DNA of 64,000 bases, from positions 62,001 to 126,000 of the forward strand of contig NZ_CP036274.1 in NCBI RefSeq assembly GCF_007747655.1, given 5' to 3'. Shown here piece by piece: positions 34,623 to 44,212 of this stretch (positions are counted from its first letter, which is position 1; each line of letters opens with the position of its first letter). Position numbers and translations under genes: made by a program. The notes below the pieces were generated by a model. The model did no database searches and was not told where the DNA came from. It saw nothing but the letters and a program-made list of their open reading frames with translations. This DNA comes from Anatilimnocola aggregata (GTDB taxonomy: Bacteria; Planctomycetota; Planctomycetia; Pirellulales; Pirellulaceae).

Positions 34623-36214
34623 ATTCGATCGACGCGGACCTCGAATCCCTGTTCAATCGCCTCGTGGATGGCATCGCTTCGGAAGCGGACGAGCAACAAC
34701 TGAGCGAGCTGTTACGTTCCGGTCCCCAAGCGCGGCGGGCGTATCGGGAATTTATGAGTTTACATTCGGCGCTGCATTGGGATTTCGTGGCCGCGTTATC
34801 GCCGGAAGTGGCAGGCGACAATTCGCCGAAGTCGCCGCCTTCCGTTTCGCTTCCAGCGTCACGGTTTGGCTGGATGCTGGCCTTCGCGGCGGGAACGATT
34901 GTCGCCAGCGTGGTTGCTTTTTTCTGGCCGAGTACGAATGTTGATCGTGCTCCGAATGAAATCGTTGCGACACACCAACCGCGAGAAACTACGAATGCCG
35001 CCCCCGCGACCGACTCCATTGCAGCACTCATGGTAGATCAAGCGGGAGCGGAATTCGCCGCGGGGCGAGCGCCCGATGGGGTTCGCATTGGTCCGGGCGA
35101 GTACGAGTTGCTCAAGGGAATTGTACATTTGCGATTTGCGCAGGGAGCCGACGTTGTCATCGCCAGTCCGGCGCGGCTGGATGTCCGCGACGCGCAACAT
35201 ACTCGGCTCGTATACGGCAACGTGCGCGTCACTGCGCCGCCAACCGCGCGGGGATTCACGATTGCCACCGACGCGGCGGACTACGTGGATCTGGGAACGG
35301 AGTTTGGTCTGCGCGTCGATCCGCGTAGCGGCGCGAGCGATCTGTACGTGTTCGACGGGCAGGTGAACGTCGCGGATCCTCGGACGGGAAAGGTGTTATC
35401 TGAAGTCGTGGAGGGTGAGTCGTCGCGCTATGTGGACGGCACCGTCGGGGCGGTACCAGAAATTAACAAGGATGCGTTCCCAACTCCCGGAGCGATTGGA
35501 TTTCAGCGTTGGCAGCAATACGAACGCGAGATGCGCGGGAATGATCGGCTGTTGGCGTTTTATCCGTTTCTCCGCACGGCCGATGAGAACGTGCTGGTCA
35601 ATGCGCTCCACGACGATGGAAAGGCCGACGGTCAGATCGAGGGAGCTCGCTGGACGACCGGACGTTGGCCCGGCAAAGAGGCGCTACTTTTTGATCGGGA
35701 CACGGACTTCGTGCAGCTCGACATTCCCGGCGAACATCAGGAGTTGACGATCGCCGCGTGGCTGAAGCTGGATCGGTTGGACTTCGTGTTCAACGCGATT
35801 CTGAACTCCGATGGATACGACCTGGGCCACGTCCACTTACAGTTGACGAGGCAGGGGCATCCGCGCGGTGGTGTGGCGGTCGCGGGTCAGTACGAGGACC
35901 GGATCGCGGGGAATCCGGTTCCTCTGGGGCTCTGGACTCATGTCGCCTCCGTTCTGTCGATGCGAACTCATTCGCATCGTGTATACGTGAATGGCGTCCT
36001 GGCTCTCGAGCGTCACTGGCAGAGCGAACAAGTCCTACGTCCCGGATCGTGCCGGCTCGGGAATTGGTTGTCGGTCGCGAATGTGGGTCCCGAGCATCGC
36101 GCGTTGCGTGGTCGGGTGGACGAGCTTGCGATCTGGAGCCGCGTCTTGTCGGTAGATGAGATCAAGAACCTCGTGGAAGTGGGACGCCCGGGAATGCTGG
36201 GGAGTGCCGAGTAA
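34619..36214 (+). CDS. Membrane FecR-domain protein with C-terminal LamG-like domain
   Basis: This 531-residue protein is probably the partner (anti-sigma or sensor) of the sigma factor. The N-terminal cytosolic part (1-82) includes LESLFNRLVDGIASEADEQQ and RRAYREFMSLHSALHWD, as in planctomycete FecR proteins. One transmembrane helix spans about 84-103. The exported part has a FecR domain (about 150-280: SPARLDVRDAQHTRLVYGNV, TDAADYVDLGTEFGLRVD) and a LamG/concanavalin-like domain (about 355-525: ELTIAAWLKLD, HRVYVNGVLALE, RVDELAIWSRVL). LamG domains often bind glycans, so extracellular polysaccharide sensing is a fair inference. The ATG at 34619 is coupled to the sigma stop. Confidence 0.9.
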   Translation: MNSIDADLESLFNRLVDGIASEADEQQLSELLRSGPQARRAYREFMSLHSALHWDFVAALSPEVAGDNSPKSPPSVSLPASRFGWMLAFAAGTIVASVVAFFWPSTNVDRAPNEIVATHQPRETTNAAPATDSIAALMVDQAGAEFAAGRAPDGVRIGPGEYELLKGIVHLRFAQGADVVIASPARLDVRDAQHTRLVYGNVRVTAPPTARGFTIATDAADYVDLGTEFGLRVDPRSGASDLYVFDGQVNVADPRTGKVLSEVVEGESSRYVDGTVGAVPEINKDAFPTPGAIGFQRWQQYEREMRGNDRLLAFYPFLRTADENVLVNALHDDGKADGQIEGARWTTGRWPGKEALLFDRDTDFVQLDIPGEHQELTIAAWLKLDRLDFVFNAILNSDGYDLGHVHLQLTRQGHPRGGVAVAGQYEDRIAGNPVPLGLWTHVASVLSMRTHSHRVYVNGVLALERHWQSEQVLRPGSCRLGNWLSVANVGPEHRALRGRVDELAIWSRVLSVDEIKNLVEVGRPGMLGSAE

Positions 36215-36266
36215 CCGGACGAAGAGCTTGAATAATTGAGGAAGTGAAGTCTTAGGAGCACAGCGA

Positions 36267-37649
36267 ATGAACTTGACACCTTGTAACGGACCATTCTCAC
36301 GGCGGTCGTTTTTGCAAATGGGCGCCCTGGGGGTCGGCGGACTGGGCCTCAGCGACGTGATGCGGGCACGGGCAGCGGCGGGACAAGTGACGGCGGCTCC
36401 GGATACGTCGGTGATCTTCATCTGGCTGGCCGGTGGGCCTTCGCACCTGGAGACCTACGACATGAAGCCGGACGCCCCGGAAGAATACCGGGGGCAGTTC
36501 TCGCCGATTTCAACCAACGTGCCGGGAATGGACGTGTGCGAATTGCTACCGCTGCATGCCAAGTGCGCAGACAAGTACACGCTGATTCGCAGTATCTGCC
36601 ACACGTTCAACGATCACGGCGGCGGGAGTAAGCGTGTGATGACCGGACGCATTCCCGCCACGCCCACGGAAACAGTGAACGACGCGCCGTCCGTCACGTC
36701 CATCGTCGCGAAGATGCGGGAGAAGATCGAAATCGGCTTGCCCAACTGCATTGCTGGCGCGGATGGCGGGCGAGACAGAGTGGATACCTACGCGATGGGC
36801 TCGGCGTATCTGGGACCCAAGTACGTACCGTTCATTTTTGGTGGCGACCCCAGCAGTGCGAAGTTCGAGGTCAAGAACCTGTCCATCAACGCCGAAGTCG
36901 CGGAACGGCTCGATGATCGCATGCAATTGCTCCAAGGGTTTGACCGCCTGCGTCGCGATGTCGATTCCAACAAAGTGTTCTCCTCGATGGACAGCTTTAA
37001 CCAACAGGCGATCAGCCTCATGACCAGCCCGAAGGCTCGCGAGGCGTTCGACCTGTCGCGAGAACCGCAGGCGCTGCGCGATCGGTACGGCAAGCACGCG
37101 TGGGGCCAGCGGGCGTTGCTCGCGCGGCGGCTGGTCGAGGCCGGGTGCAGCTTCGTGACGATGGTCTTCGAGAACCCGAACATCAACGGTTGCTTCTACA
37201 ACTGGGATACGCACGCCGTGAACCACGACCACTTCAAGGACGCGGTCAAACGCAGCCCGGTGTACGACCAGGCTGTGACGGCGCTGATCGAGGACCTGCA
37301 CGAGCGGTCGCTGACAAAGAAGGTGTTGCTTGTCGTCACCGGCGAGTTCGGCCGTTCGCCACGGATCAGCAAGTCGAGCGATGGGCCGAAGGGGATGCGG
37401 TACGGCCGCGAACACTGGCCCCAAGCGATGTCGGTGCTCGTCTGCGGTGGCGGCATGCGGCACGGCCAAGTGGTCGGCGCGACGAACGACAAAGGCGAAC
37501 ATCCCGTCGACCGCCCGCTGACGCCGAACGATCTCTGGGCAACCGTGTACCGCCACCTCGGCATCAACCAGCACGACGCCATTCTCGACTACACCGGCCG
37601 CCCGCAGCACATCTTGCCGTTTGGAGAGCCTATTCGTGAATTGCTGTGA
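36267..37649 (+). CDS. DUF1501 protein
   Basis: The 460-residue protein has a twin-arginine-like N-terminus (SRRSFLQMGALGVGGLGLSD, about 11-30). Family blocks are IWLAGGPSHLETYDMKPDAP, LIRSICHTFNDHGGGSKRVM, YLGPKYVPFIFGG, WDTHAVNHDHF, LVVTGEFGRSPRIS and DLWATVYRHLGINQ. The closest resemblance in this window is to the copies at 45887 and 52102 (shared DTF/ETYDMKP). AGGAG lies 8 bases before the ATG. It is the first gene behind the sigma/FecR pair, 52 bases after it, and starts the long array. Confidence 0.93.
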   Translation: MNLTPCNGPFSRRSFLQMGALGVGGLGLSDVMRARAAAGQVTAAPDTSVIFIWLAGGPSHLETYDMKPDAPEEYRGQFSPISTNVPGMDVCELLPLHAKCADKYTLIRSICHTFNDHGGGSKRVMTGRIPATPTETVNDAPSVTSIVAKMREKIEIGLPNCIAGADGGRDRVDTYAMGSAYLGPKYVPFIFGGDPSSAKFEVKNLSINAEVAERLDDRMQLLQGFDRLRRDVDSNKVFSSMDSFNQQAISLMTSPKAREAFDLSREPQALRDRYGKHAWGQRALLARRLVEAGCSFVTMVFENPNINGCFYNWDTHAVNHDHFKDAVKRSPVYDQAVTALIEDLHERSLTKKVLLVVTGEFGRSPRISKSSDGPKGMRYGREHWPQAMSVLVCGGGMRHGQVVGATNDKGEHPVDRPLTPNDLWATVYRHLGINQHDAILDYTGRPQHILPFGEPIRELL

Positions 37650-37671
37650 CGCCCATGCTGCAACGCATTCG

Positions 37672-39951
37672 ATGAAAGTCATCATCACTATCACCGTCGC
37701 TTTCGTGCTCGCGTTGCTTGTTCCTGTCTGCGCAGACGCCCAGGAGCCAACCGACGCGAAGTTCGTCGAAGTCTTTCTGCAGACTCACTGCGTCCGTTGC
37801 CACAACGCAGACAAGAACAAAGGCGAGTTGAATCTTGACGATCTTGGAACGAATCTGGCTGCGGGGCGTGCCAGTTTCGCGGCTGCGTTGGAGCGGTTGG
37901 AAGCGGGAGATATGCCGCCCAAGGACGAACCCCGGCCCGACCCGACCGCTGTCCGTCGCGTGACAAAGTGGTTGCAACAAGGACTTGACGCATTGCCGGC
38001 CGCGCCGGTTGATAAGGATAAGGCAGCAGTCCGGCCTGACGAAGGAAACCATCTTCCGCACGCCCAGTTGTTCGGCGGCAAGCCCGGCCCGAGCGTGCCG
38101 CCGCCGCCGCGACTGTGGCGGCTTTCGCCCACAGGTTATTCGGCGGGATTCCTCCGGTCCCTGCGGGTTAAAGCTGGCAACATCTCCCAACCGTTTGCGC
38201 TGCGTTCCGACCCCGGCATCAAAGACTATTCGGCTTTGTATTGGCTCGACGAGGGTAGCACCGACTTGCTTATCCGGAACGCCGAGAAAATCGTGGGCGC
38301 GATCACCAGCCACAAATTGTCTACAAACGGAGGCTCGGTTCGGGCTTCGATGGCCAGATCTGGAGGCCAGGCCCAGGCCTTCGAGGAGTTCGCTCCACTG
38401 CTGCATCCGACGGTCGCTCCGAAGAGGGAACAACTCGAAACCGCCATCCGCGTGCTCTATCGGAATGCCCTGGTGCGTGAGCCATCGGCCGATGAAACCG
38501 AGTCGCTGATTCAGCTTTACCACGAGGCTTCCAAGTCGCCCGGGGACCCGGTCTCCGCCAGCAAAACGATGCTCATGGCACCGCTCCTCTCGCCAGAGGT
38601 ACTGCACCGCTTCGAGATCGGTCGCGGAGCCGAGGTGCGGCCGGGCGTTCGCATGCTTTCGCCGGACGAACTTGCCTTCGCGCTCAGTCTGGCTTTCTCG
38701 GGCGAGCGCGAGCCGAGGCTTTTCGCGGCCGCCGCGTCTGGCGGACTCAAGACGCGCGAAGACGTCGAGAAACATGTTCGACGCATCCTCGATGACCCTG
38801 AAGTTTACAAGCCGCGCATTCTCGGGTTCTTCCAGGAATACTTCGGCTACGACCGAGCCCCCGAGGTCTGCAAGGACGCCCAGCCCGACTACGTCCACAA
38901 CGCCGATCAGTTGGTCCTCGATACGAACATGCTTGTGTTGAGCATCCTGGAGAAAGACCAGAACGTGCTCAAGGAACTGCTTACCACGCCCAAGTCGTTT
39001 GTGAATGGTGTCAAGATGACAAGAGATGGCGCAAGCGTGGGACTTGGGGGTGACACGAGCTTAACTAAAGTACTATCCCAGAGTATGGCCTCGAAGATTG
39101 GGTACTCCGCAACGGACAAACTGGCAACGTCCAAACGCCCGAAAGACAAGAGCAAAGATGGCGTCGAGGCCGCCTACGGGCTGAAGGAATGGCCGGCCAG
39201 TCAGCCGGTCGACCTGCCAGGCGACCGCATCGGCATCCTGATGCAACCGAGTTGGCAGGTCGCCTGGTCGTCGAACTTCTTCAATGACCCCGTGCGCCGC
39301 GGACTCTGGATTCGGGAACATCTGCTGGGCCACTCCGTGCCGCAAGTTCCGGTCGGCGTCGTCATTGTGCTGCCCGACGATCCAACACAGACTCTGCGTC
39401 AGCGAATGCAGATCACCAAAGATCAGAAGTGCTGGAGTTGTCATCAGAAGATTGATGACTTGGGATTCCCATTCGAGGCTTTCGACCACTTCGGCCGCCC
39501 TCGTGACGTCGAGAAGCTGGCCGACGACGCGGCGATTGCCAAGAACAAAGCCAACGCCAGCCGGCAGTATGTCAAAGGCGAGAAGAGGCCCGAGAAGATT
39601 CCCGAGTATCGCGAGTTGCCGTTCGACAGCACGGGAATAATCTACGCCAGCGGCGATCCGAAGCTCGATGGCCCCGTTAAGAACGCCCAGGAATTGATCC
39701 GCCGACTGGCTGAGTCAGACCGTGCGCGGCAGGTCTTCATCCGCTACGTCTTCCGCTATTTCATGGGCCGCAACGAGACGGTCGGCGACGGTGCCACACT
39801 GCAAGAGGCTGACAAGGCCTACGTCGAAAGCGGCGGCAGCTTCAAGGGACTGGTCGTGTCGCTGTTGACTTCAGAAGCATTCCTCTATCGAACCTTACCT
39901 GTCCAACCAAACAAGCAAGCCGCCAACTCCCCAGCAAAACCCGCACGCTAA
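37672..39951 (+). CDS. Cytochrome c-like DUF1592/1588-type protein, RLWRLSP lineage
   Basis: The 759-residue protein has a signal peptide (about 1-24), CVRCH at 40-44 (NADKNKGELNLDDL), EAGDMPPKDEP, and a second heme site CWSCH at 587-591 with QKIDDLGFPFEAFDHFG. In place of the usual RLTRxEY DUF1587 start it has PPPRLWRLSPTGY, also found in the proteins at 48365 and 55063. The DUF1592-like core contains ALSLAFSGEREPRLFAAA and VLSILEKDQNVLKELLTT. The C-terminus (RQVFIRYVFRYFMGRNETVG) is DUF1585-like. The ATG at 37672 gives the signal peptide; an earlier in-frame start overlaps the DUF1501 gene. DUF1552 follows 12 bases later. Confidence 0.91.
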   Translation: MKVIITITVAFVLALLVPVCADAQEPTDAKFVEVFLQTHCVRCHNADKNKGELNLDDLGTNLAAGRASFAAALERLEAGDMPPKDEPRPDPTAVRRVTKWLQQGLDALPAAPVDKDKAAVRPDEGNHLPHAQLFGGKPGPSVPPPPRLWRLSPTGYSAGFLRSLRVKAGNISQPFALRSDPGIKDYSALYWLDEGSTDLLIRNAEKIVGAITSHKLSTNGGSVRASMARSGGQAQAFEEFAPLLHPTVAPKREQLETAIRVLYRNALVREPSADETESLIQLYHEASKSPGDPVSASKTMLMAPLLSPEVLHRFEIGRGAEVRPGVRMLSPDELAFALSLAFSGEREPRLFAAAASGGLKTREDVEKHVRRILDDPEVYKPRILGFFQEYFGYDRAPEVCKDAQPDYVHNADQLVLDTNMLVLSILEKDQNVLKELLTTPKSFVNGVKMTRDGASVGLGGDTSLTKVLSQSMASKIGYSATDKLATSKRPKDKSKDGVEAAYGLKEWPASQPVDLPGDRIGILMQPSWQVAWSSNFFNDPVRRGLWIREHLLGHSVPQVPVGVVIVLPDDPTQTLRQRMQITKDQKCWSCHQKIDDLGFPFEAFDHFGRPRDVEKLADDAAIAKNKANASRQYVKGEKRPEKIPEYRELPFDSTGIIYASGDPKLDGPVKNAQELIRRLAESDRARQVFIRYVFRYFMGRNETVGDGATLQEADKAYVESGGSFKGLVVSLLTSEAFLYRTLPVQPNKQAANSPAKPAR

Positions 39952-39963
39952 CAGGAGCATTCC

Positions 39964-41319
39964 ATGAACATCATCGACCGCAGATCATTGCTCAAAGGCG
40001 TCACCCTCGGCGCCGGAGCTTTTGTCCTGCAGCCTGTGCTTCGAAGCCTTGCGGCCGAGGCCGCCGGCAAAGCAGCGCCACGGCGAATCGTCTTCTTCAT
40101 TGAAGGCAACGGCATGAACCCCGACCACATCCAGCCGCTGGGACTGGAACGCCCAGAGAAGGGGAGCGACAAGCTGATCGACGATTCCCTGGCGAAGTAC
40201 AAATTGCCCGATCCGATCATTGCCCTGTCTCCCTTCAAGGACCGCATGACGATCATTCAGGGACTTTCGCACAAGATCGCTTCGGGGCGCGGTCACTCGC
40301 CGGAGTATGGATCTCTGGGTTGCTACAGCGGCGCGGCCGGTCCGATCGAGCAGACGATCGACGCGGCGCTGGCAGCCAAATTGCCGAGCGTTGTGCCGCA
40401 TCTTGGTTTGGCTCTGACTCCCGGTGCCGACCAGATTGTCGATTATTCCTGTTCGGTCACGTCCAAAGGAAAGCCGCTTCCGTTCCATTGCCAGCCGGAA
40501 CTCGCCTTCCAGTCGCTGTTCGGCAGCGCAGCCGGCGGAGAGGCTGCCAAGATTCCGTTCCTGCGGAAGAAGCTGATGGATTACATGAGCGGGGATATTA
40601 AGCGAGTCCAGTCGCGGTTGGCTGGACCGGAGCGTGAGAGCCTCGATCGGTATCTCGAAGCCTACGAGTCCATGCTGGACCGTCAGCAAGGCATCGCCGG
40701 CATGAAGGACGCTCTGAGGGCGAACATGCCGAATACCGACAAGTTCAAAAGCACGGCCGAGACCGACCGTCTCGAAGCGCAGTGCGACATGGCCGTCAGT
40801 TCGCTGCTGTCGGGCCTGACCAATGTGGTCACGATCGCTGCCTGTACGGGGAACAAGTACATGCAGTGGAACAGCCTAGGCATGGCGCTGCGCACCAACG
40901 CCATCGGTCACGGTGGGGGCGAGAATGGAAAGACATCAGATGAACTGCTGAGAATCATTCGATCGTTCCATGCCGAGCGGATCGCCGCCTTGGCGAAGAA
41001 ACTGGACGCCGTCAAAGAAGGCGACGGCACGGTGCTCGACAACACGCTGATCGTCTACATGAGCGATTACGGCGACCGGCATCACCCGTCGTACACGCAA
41101 TGGCCGGTCGTTCTTATCGGCAACCTGGGGGGCCAGCTGAAAGCCAACGGACGCTACCTGGAGTATCCTCGCTATGGTGTCACAGGGCATCGAACCCTGG
41201 GCACGTTGTATCAAGGGCTGCTCCACGCGGTGGGAGACAAGCGCGAGCAGTTCAACAACGTCGATCTGGCGCTCGACAAGAACGCCACGCAGGGACCTTT
41301 GTCTGACATTTTGGCATAG
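39964..41319 (+). CDS. DUF1552-family protein, divergent HXXSHH motif
   Basis: The 451-residue protein has the export-type start DRRSLLKGVTLGAGAFVLQP. Family blocks are RRIVFFIEGNGMNPDHIQPL, FKDRMTIIQGLSHKIASGRG, SLFGSAAGGEAAK and TLIVYMSDYGDRHHPSYTQW. The HXXSHH position reads NAIGHG (312-317), keeping only one histidine. It belongs with the copies at 42827, 57566 and 59110, which also have GH in place of SHH. AGGAG precedes the ATG; it is paired with the cytochrome just upstream. Confidence 0.9.
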   Translation: MNIIDRRSLLKGVTLGAGAFVLQPVLRSLAAEAAGKAAPRRIVFFIEGNGMNPDHIQPLGLERPEKGSDKLIDDSLAKYKLPDPIIALSPFKDRMTIIQGLSHKIASGRGHSPEYGSLGCYSGAAGPIEQTIDAALAAKLPSVVPHLGLALTPGADQIVDYSCSVTSKGKPLPFHCQPELAFQSLFGSAAGGEAAKIPFLRKKLMDYMSGDIKRVQSRLAGPERESLDRYLEAYESMLDRQQGIAGMKDALRANMPNTDKFKSTAETDRLEAQCDMAVSSLLSGLTNVVTIAACTGNKYMQWNSLGMALRTNAIGHGGGENGKTSDELLRIIRSFHAERIAALAKKLDAVKEGDGTVLDNTLIVYMSDYGDRHHPSYTQWPVVLIGNLGGQLKANGRYLEYPRYGVTGHRTLGTLYQGLLHAVGDKREQFNNVDLALDKNATQGPLSDILA

Positions 41320-41330
41320 AAGGATAAGTC

Positions 41331-42158
41331 ATGATCTCCCGACAAGATCTACATCGCGCCGCCGCCCTGGCGGCCTTCGTGCTGCTTGGCGGGCACCACT
41401 CGGCTCACGCGCAGGAACCGAAGCCGATGTCGCTCACGGTCGAGCAGGCGAAGGAAATCGTTGCCGGCAAAAACGTCGAATTGCTCCAAAGCGTTACCGA
41501 ACTGAGCGTGGACGTGGCGCAGGTCCTCAGTCAGTACGGCAAGGGTGATCTCCGTCTCCATCGCGTGCAGACGATCACACCGGAGGTTGCCAGGGTGTTA
41601 GCTCCCGAGAAAAAAGGAGTTACGCTCTGGCTCGGTCTGACGACCGTCACGCCGGAAGTTGCCACAGCGCTGGCCGCGCACTCCCGCGGGATGCTCGCCC
41701 TTAACGCCTTGGACAAGATATCCGTGGAAGTGGCCAGGGAACTCTCCCAGTTCCGAGGCAAGCTCACGCTCAATGGGCTTCGCACCCTTTCGCGAGAAGT
41801 CGCCATCGAACTGGCGAAGCACCGCAGTAAATTCACGCTCTTTGGCCTGACGGAGATTTCCGACGAAGCCGCCGAAGCGCTATCCCACCACCGCTCGACG
41901 ATGCTTCTCAACGGACTGACGAAATTGACCTCCGTACCGTTGACTACCACGATGCTGAAATCGAACGATGGCTTTCTCAACCTGTCCAAAGTCCAGACCC
42001 TCGGCGACGAAGTGATGCAGGTATTCGCGGAATACCGCGGAACGAAACCGATTCGACTTACCGGATTAACCGAGCTTTCCGCGGCGAATGCAGTTGGCCT
42101 CCGGGCGAATGACAAAATCGTCCTCCCATCGATATTTCAACAGGCTGAACAACAGTGA
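41331..42158 (+). CDS. Exported Leu-rich repeat protein (planctomycete LNGL repeats)
   Basis: This 275-residue protein has a signal peptide (about 1-28) followed almost entirely by about nine copies of a 20-24-residue repeat. The unit is roughly LxLxGLxxLSxEVAxxLAxHxx; examples are LTLNGLRTLSREVAIELAKH and FTLFGLTEISDEAAEALSHH. The pattern suggests a strand-helix solenoid like leucine-rich repeats, probably for binding. The same unit forms the N-terminal half of the cytochrome at 48365. No enzyme domain is present. AAGGA precedes the ATG. It is embedded between a cytochrome/DUF1552 pair and a nuclease-like gene, 11 bases from the former. Confidence 0.85.
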   Translation: MISRQDLHRAAALAAFVLLGGHHSAHAQEPKPMSLTVEQAKEIVAGKNVELLQSVTELSVDVAQVLSQYGKGDLRLHRVQTITPEVARVLAPEKKGVTLWLGLTTVTPEVATALAAHSRGMLALNALDKISVEVARELSQFRGKLTLNGLRTLSREVAIELAKHRSKFTLFGLTEISDEAAEALSHHRSTMLLNGLTKLTSVPLTTTMLKSNDGFLNLSKVQTLGDEVMQVFAEYRGTKPIRLTGLTELSAANAVGLRANDKIVLPSIFQQAEQQ

Positions 42159-42189
42159 TCGCTCCGGAGTTTCATTCCAAACTACATAA

Positions 42190-42765
42190 ATGAGTCAAGA
42201 AATGAATGGCCTTATCCGCCTCACCGGGAGTGTCAGTTTCCTCACGTTGGTCATCTGGGTGAATACTCTCCACGCCGCACCGTCGACGAATGTGGTCGTC
42301 GAAGTGATCGACGGGGACACAATAAAGATAAGGCATAAGGACGACGGTGGCGGTAAGGCCGGTAAGGAGGCGATTCACTGCCTCCGCGGAGCGGCGGCCC
42401 CCCGCCTCGAACAACCGTTTGGAAAGCAGGCGCGGGATCGACTCAAGGAACTCGCCGTTGCGGGAAAAGAAATTACCCATAGCGGTCCAGTAGGGCGGCC
42501 ATACAAGAAGCATAGCGCGGTTCGCTTCAAAAACGAGAAGGGAAACCTCGCGGTCACGATGGTCTCGGAAGGACTCGCCTGGGTTATCGAGAGCGAACTC
42601 GAGGATAAGCATGCCAAGCCCGGCAGTTCGAAAAAGTTGATTGATGAAGCCGACGCGATGCTCAAGGCCCAGGAGGAAGCACGCAAGGCAAAGCGTGGCC
42701 TGTGGTCAGATGAGAAACCCATCGCTCCTTGGGAATGGCGAGGGCGGGAAAAGGCCGGGAAATGA
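42190..42765 (+). CDS. Staphylococcal-nuclease-like exported protein, catalytic residues lost
   Basis: This 191-residue protein has a signal peptide (about 1-29) and a TNase/SNase fold recognisable from VEVIDGDTIKI (37-47), QPFGKQARDRLKEL, MVSEGLAWVI and the C-terminal ARKAKRGLWS. The Asp pair of DGDT (41-44) is kept. The active-site GIDAPE is replaced by GAAAPR (67-72), so the metal-binding Asp is Ala69 and the general base Glu is Arg72. The first catalytic Arg aligns with Cys64, and the YGR arginine is Lys. It is therefore probably not an active nuclease. No good SD is visible, so translation may depend on the upstream gene. Confidence 0.85.
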   Translation: MSQEMNGLIRLTGSVSFLTLVIWVNTLHAAPSTNVVVEVIDGDTIKIRHKDDGGGKAGKEAIHCLRGAAAPRLEQPFGKQARDRLKELAVAGKEITHSGPVGRPYKKHSAVRFKNEKGNLAVTMVSEGLAWVIESELEDKHAKPGSSKKLIDEADAMLKAQEEARKAKRGLWSDEKPIAPWEWRGREKAGK

Positions 42766-42826
42766 ATCTAACCGTCATGTCGGCGCTCGTGCTTTGGCGT
42801 CCTTCAAACGTAAAGGTAAATTGAAC

Positions 42827-44212
42827 ATGCACAATCCACTGAAAATGATCACGCCCACCCAACTTGAACGGCGGTCCGTTCTCAAGGGCATCACACTCGG
42901 GGCCGGGGCCGTCGTGTTGGAGCCGTTCCTGCAACGGCTCGCGGCCGAGCAAGCCGGGCAGGCACCGCCGAAGCGGGTCGTGTTCTTCCTGGAAAGCAAC
43001 GGCCTATATCCTCGCCACGTTCAGCCCAATGGAGTGGACCCGAAATCGTCCGGGAAGCTCGTCGACCTGCCGCTCGCCGATCTGGAATTGAATGAGGCGA
43101 TCGAGCCGCTGACGCCGTTCAAGAATCGCCTGGGGCTGATCCAAAAGCTCTCGCACAAGATTTCCGGCGGCGGCGATCACGGCAAAGGCTACGGCGGGCT
43201 GGGCTGCTTCCACTGGCGACGAGGGATCGCCGGCCAAACCATCGACCACGCGCTCGCCTCGGCCCAACCGAACATCATTCCGGTGCTCGGGCTGGGCGTG
43301 CCACCTTCCGCAGACGCAGCGTTCGTCAACTCGGTCTCGGCCAGTGGTCCCCGCCGGCCGACCCCCATGATCTGTCAACCGGATCTCGCCTTCCGGATGC
43401 TGTTCGGCAGCGTCGCGGAAGGGGACGCGAGGCGTCAGTTTCAGGCGCGGAACAAGCTGCTGGACTGGTGCCGTTCCGACATCAAGCGCGTCCAGAACGA
43501 GTTGCCCGCGATGGACCGCGAGAAGCTCGATGTCTACCTGGACACCTTCGAGCAGATGCGTACCCGCCAAGACCGCATCAATGACAACCGCGATCTGCTC
43601 CAGGCCAATCTGCCGGCGATCAACAAGTTCGAGACCCAACGGACGACGCAGCGGTTCGAGGCACAATGTGCGATCGCCACGGCTTCTCTCGCGTCGGGGC
43701 TCACGAATGTGGTGACGATCGATGCGGCGGGCGGCATCGGCCAGTATCACACCTGGAAGGAACTCGGCGTCACCAAGGACGGCCATGCGATCGGCCACTC
43801 GGCCGATGCACCCGACAGCGTGAAGTTCGCCATTGCGATTCGCCGCTTCCATGCAGAGCGTGTCGCCGACCTGGCCCGCCGCCTGGATGCGGTGAAAGAA
43901 GGCAACGGAACGATGCTCGACAACACGCTGATTGTCTGGATGAGCGACTCGGGCGAGGGACATCACGGCTTCTGTGGCGAATGGCCGTTGATCTTGGTCG
44001 GCGGTCTGGGAGATCGGCTGAAGACGTCCGGCCGGTTCCTGCAATTCCCCGGATATCAGGAGGACGCGAAGGAAACGGCAAACCGGACCATTCGCAACTT
44101 TTACCTCTCTCTGCTCCACGCCGTGGGTGACAAGCGCGAGCAGTTCGGCGAACTGGATTCGAAAATGCCCGCCGCCGCTCAAGCCGGCCCGCTGGCGGAG
44201 ATCTTGGCATGA
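42827..44212 (+). CDS. DUF1552-family protein, divergent HXXSHH motif
   Basis: The 461-residue protein begins MHNPLKMITPTQLERRSVLK, followed by GITLGAGAVVLEPF, an export signal almost identical to that of the gene at 59110. The motif position reads HAIGHS (320-325). Other blocks are FKNRLGLIQKLSHKISGGGD, MLFGSVAEGDARRQF, DNTLIVWMSDSGEGHHGF and a C-terminal LLHAVGDKREQFGELD, then PLAEILA. The ATG at 42827 follows AAAGG. It has no cytochrome immediately before it; instead it is coupled by four bases (ATGA) to a DUF1549/DUF1553 gene, a different pairing from the rest of the window. Confidence 0.92.
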   Translation: MHNPLKMITPTQLERRSVLKGITLGAGAVVLEPFLQRLAAEQAGQAPPKRVVFFLESNGLYPRHVQPNGVDPKSSGKLVDLPLADLELNEAIEPLTPFKNRLGLIQKLSHKISGGGDHGKGYGGLGCFHWRRGIAGQTIDHALASAQPNIIPVLGLGVPPSADAAFVNSVSASGPRRPTPMICQPDLAFRMLFGSVAEGDARRQFQARNKLLDWCRSDIKRVQNELPAMDREKLDVYLDTFEQMRTRQDRINDNRDLLQANLPAINKFETQRTTQRFEAQCAIATASLASGLTNVVTIDAAGGIGQYHTWKELGVTKDGHAIGHSADAPDSVKFAIAIRRFHAERVADLARRLDAVKEGNGTMLDNTLIVWMSDSGEGHHGFCGEWPLILVGGLGDRLKTSGRFLQFPGYQEDAKETANRTIRNFYLSLLHAVGDKREQFGELDSKMPAAAQAGPLAEILA

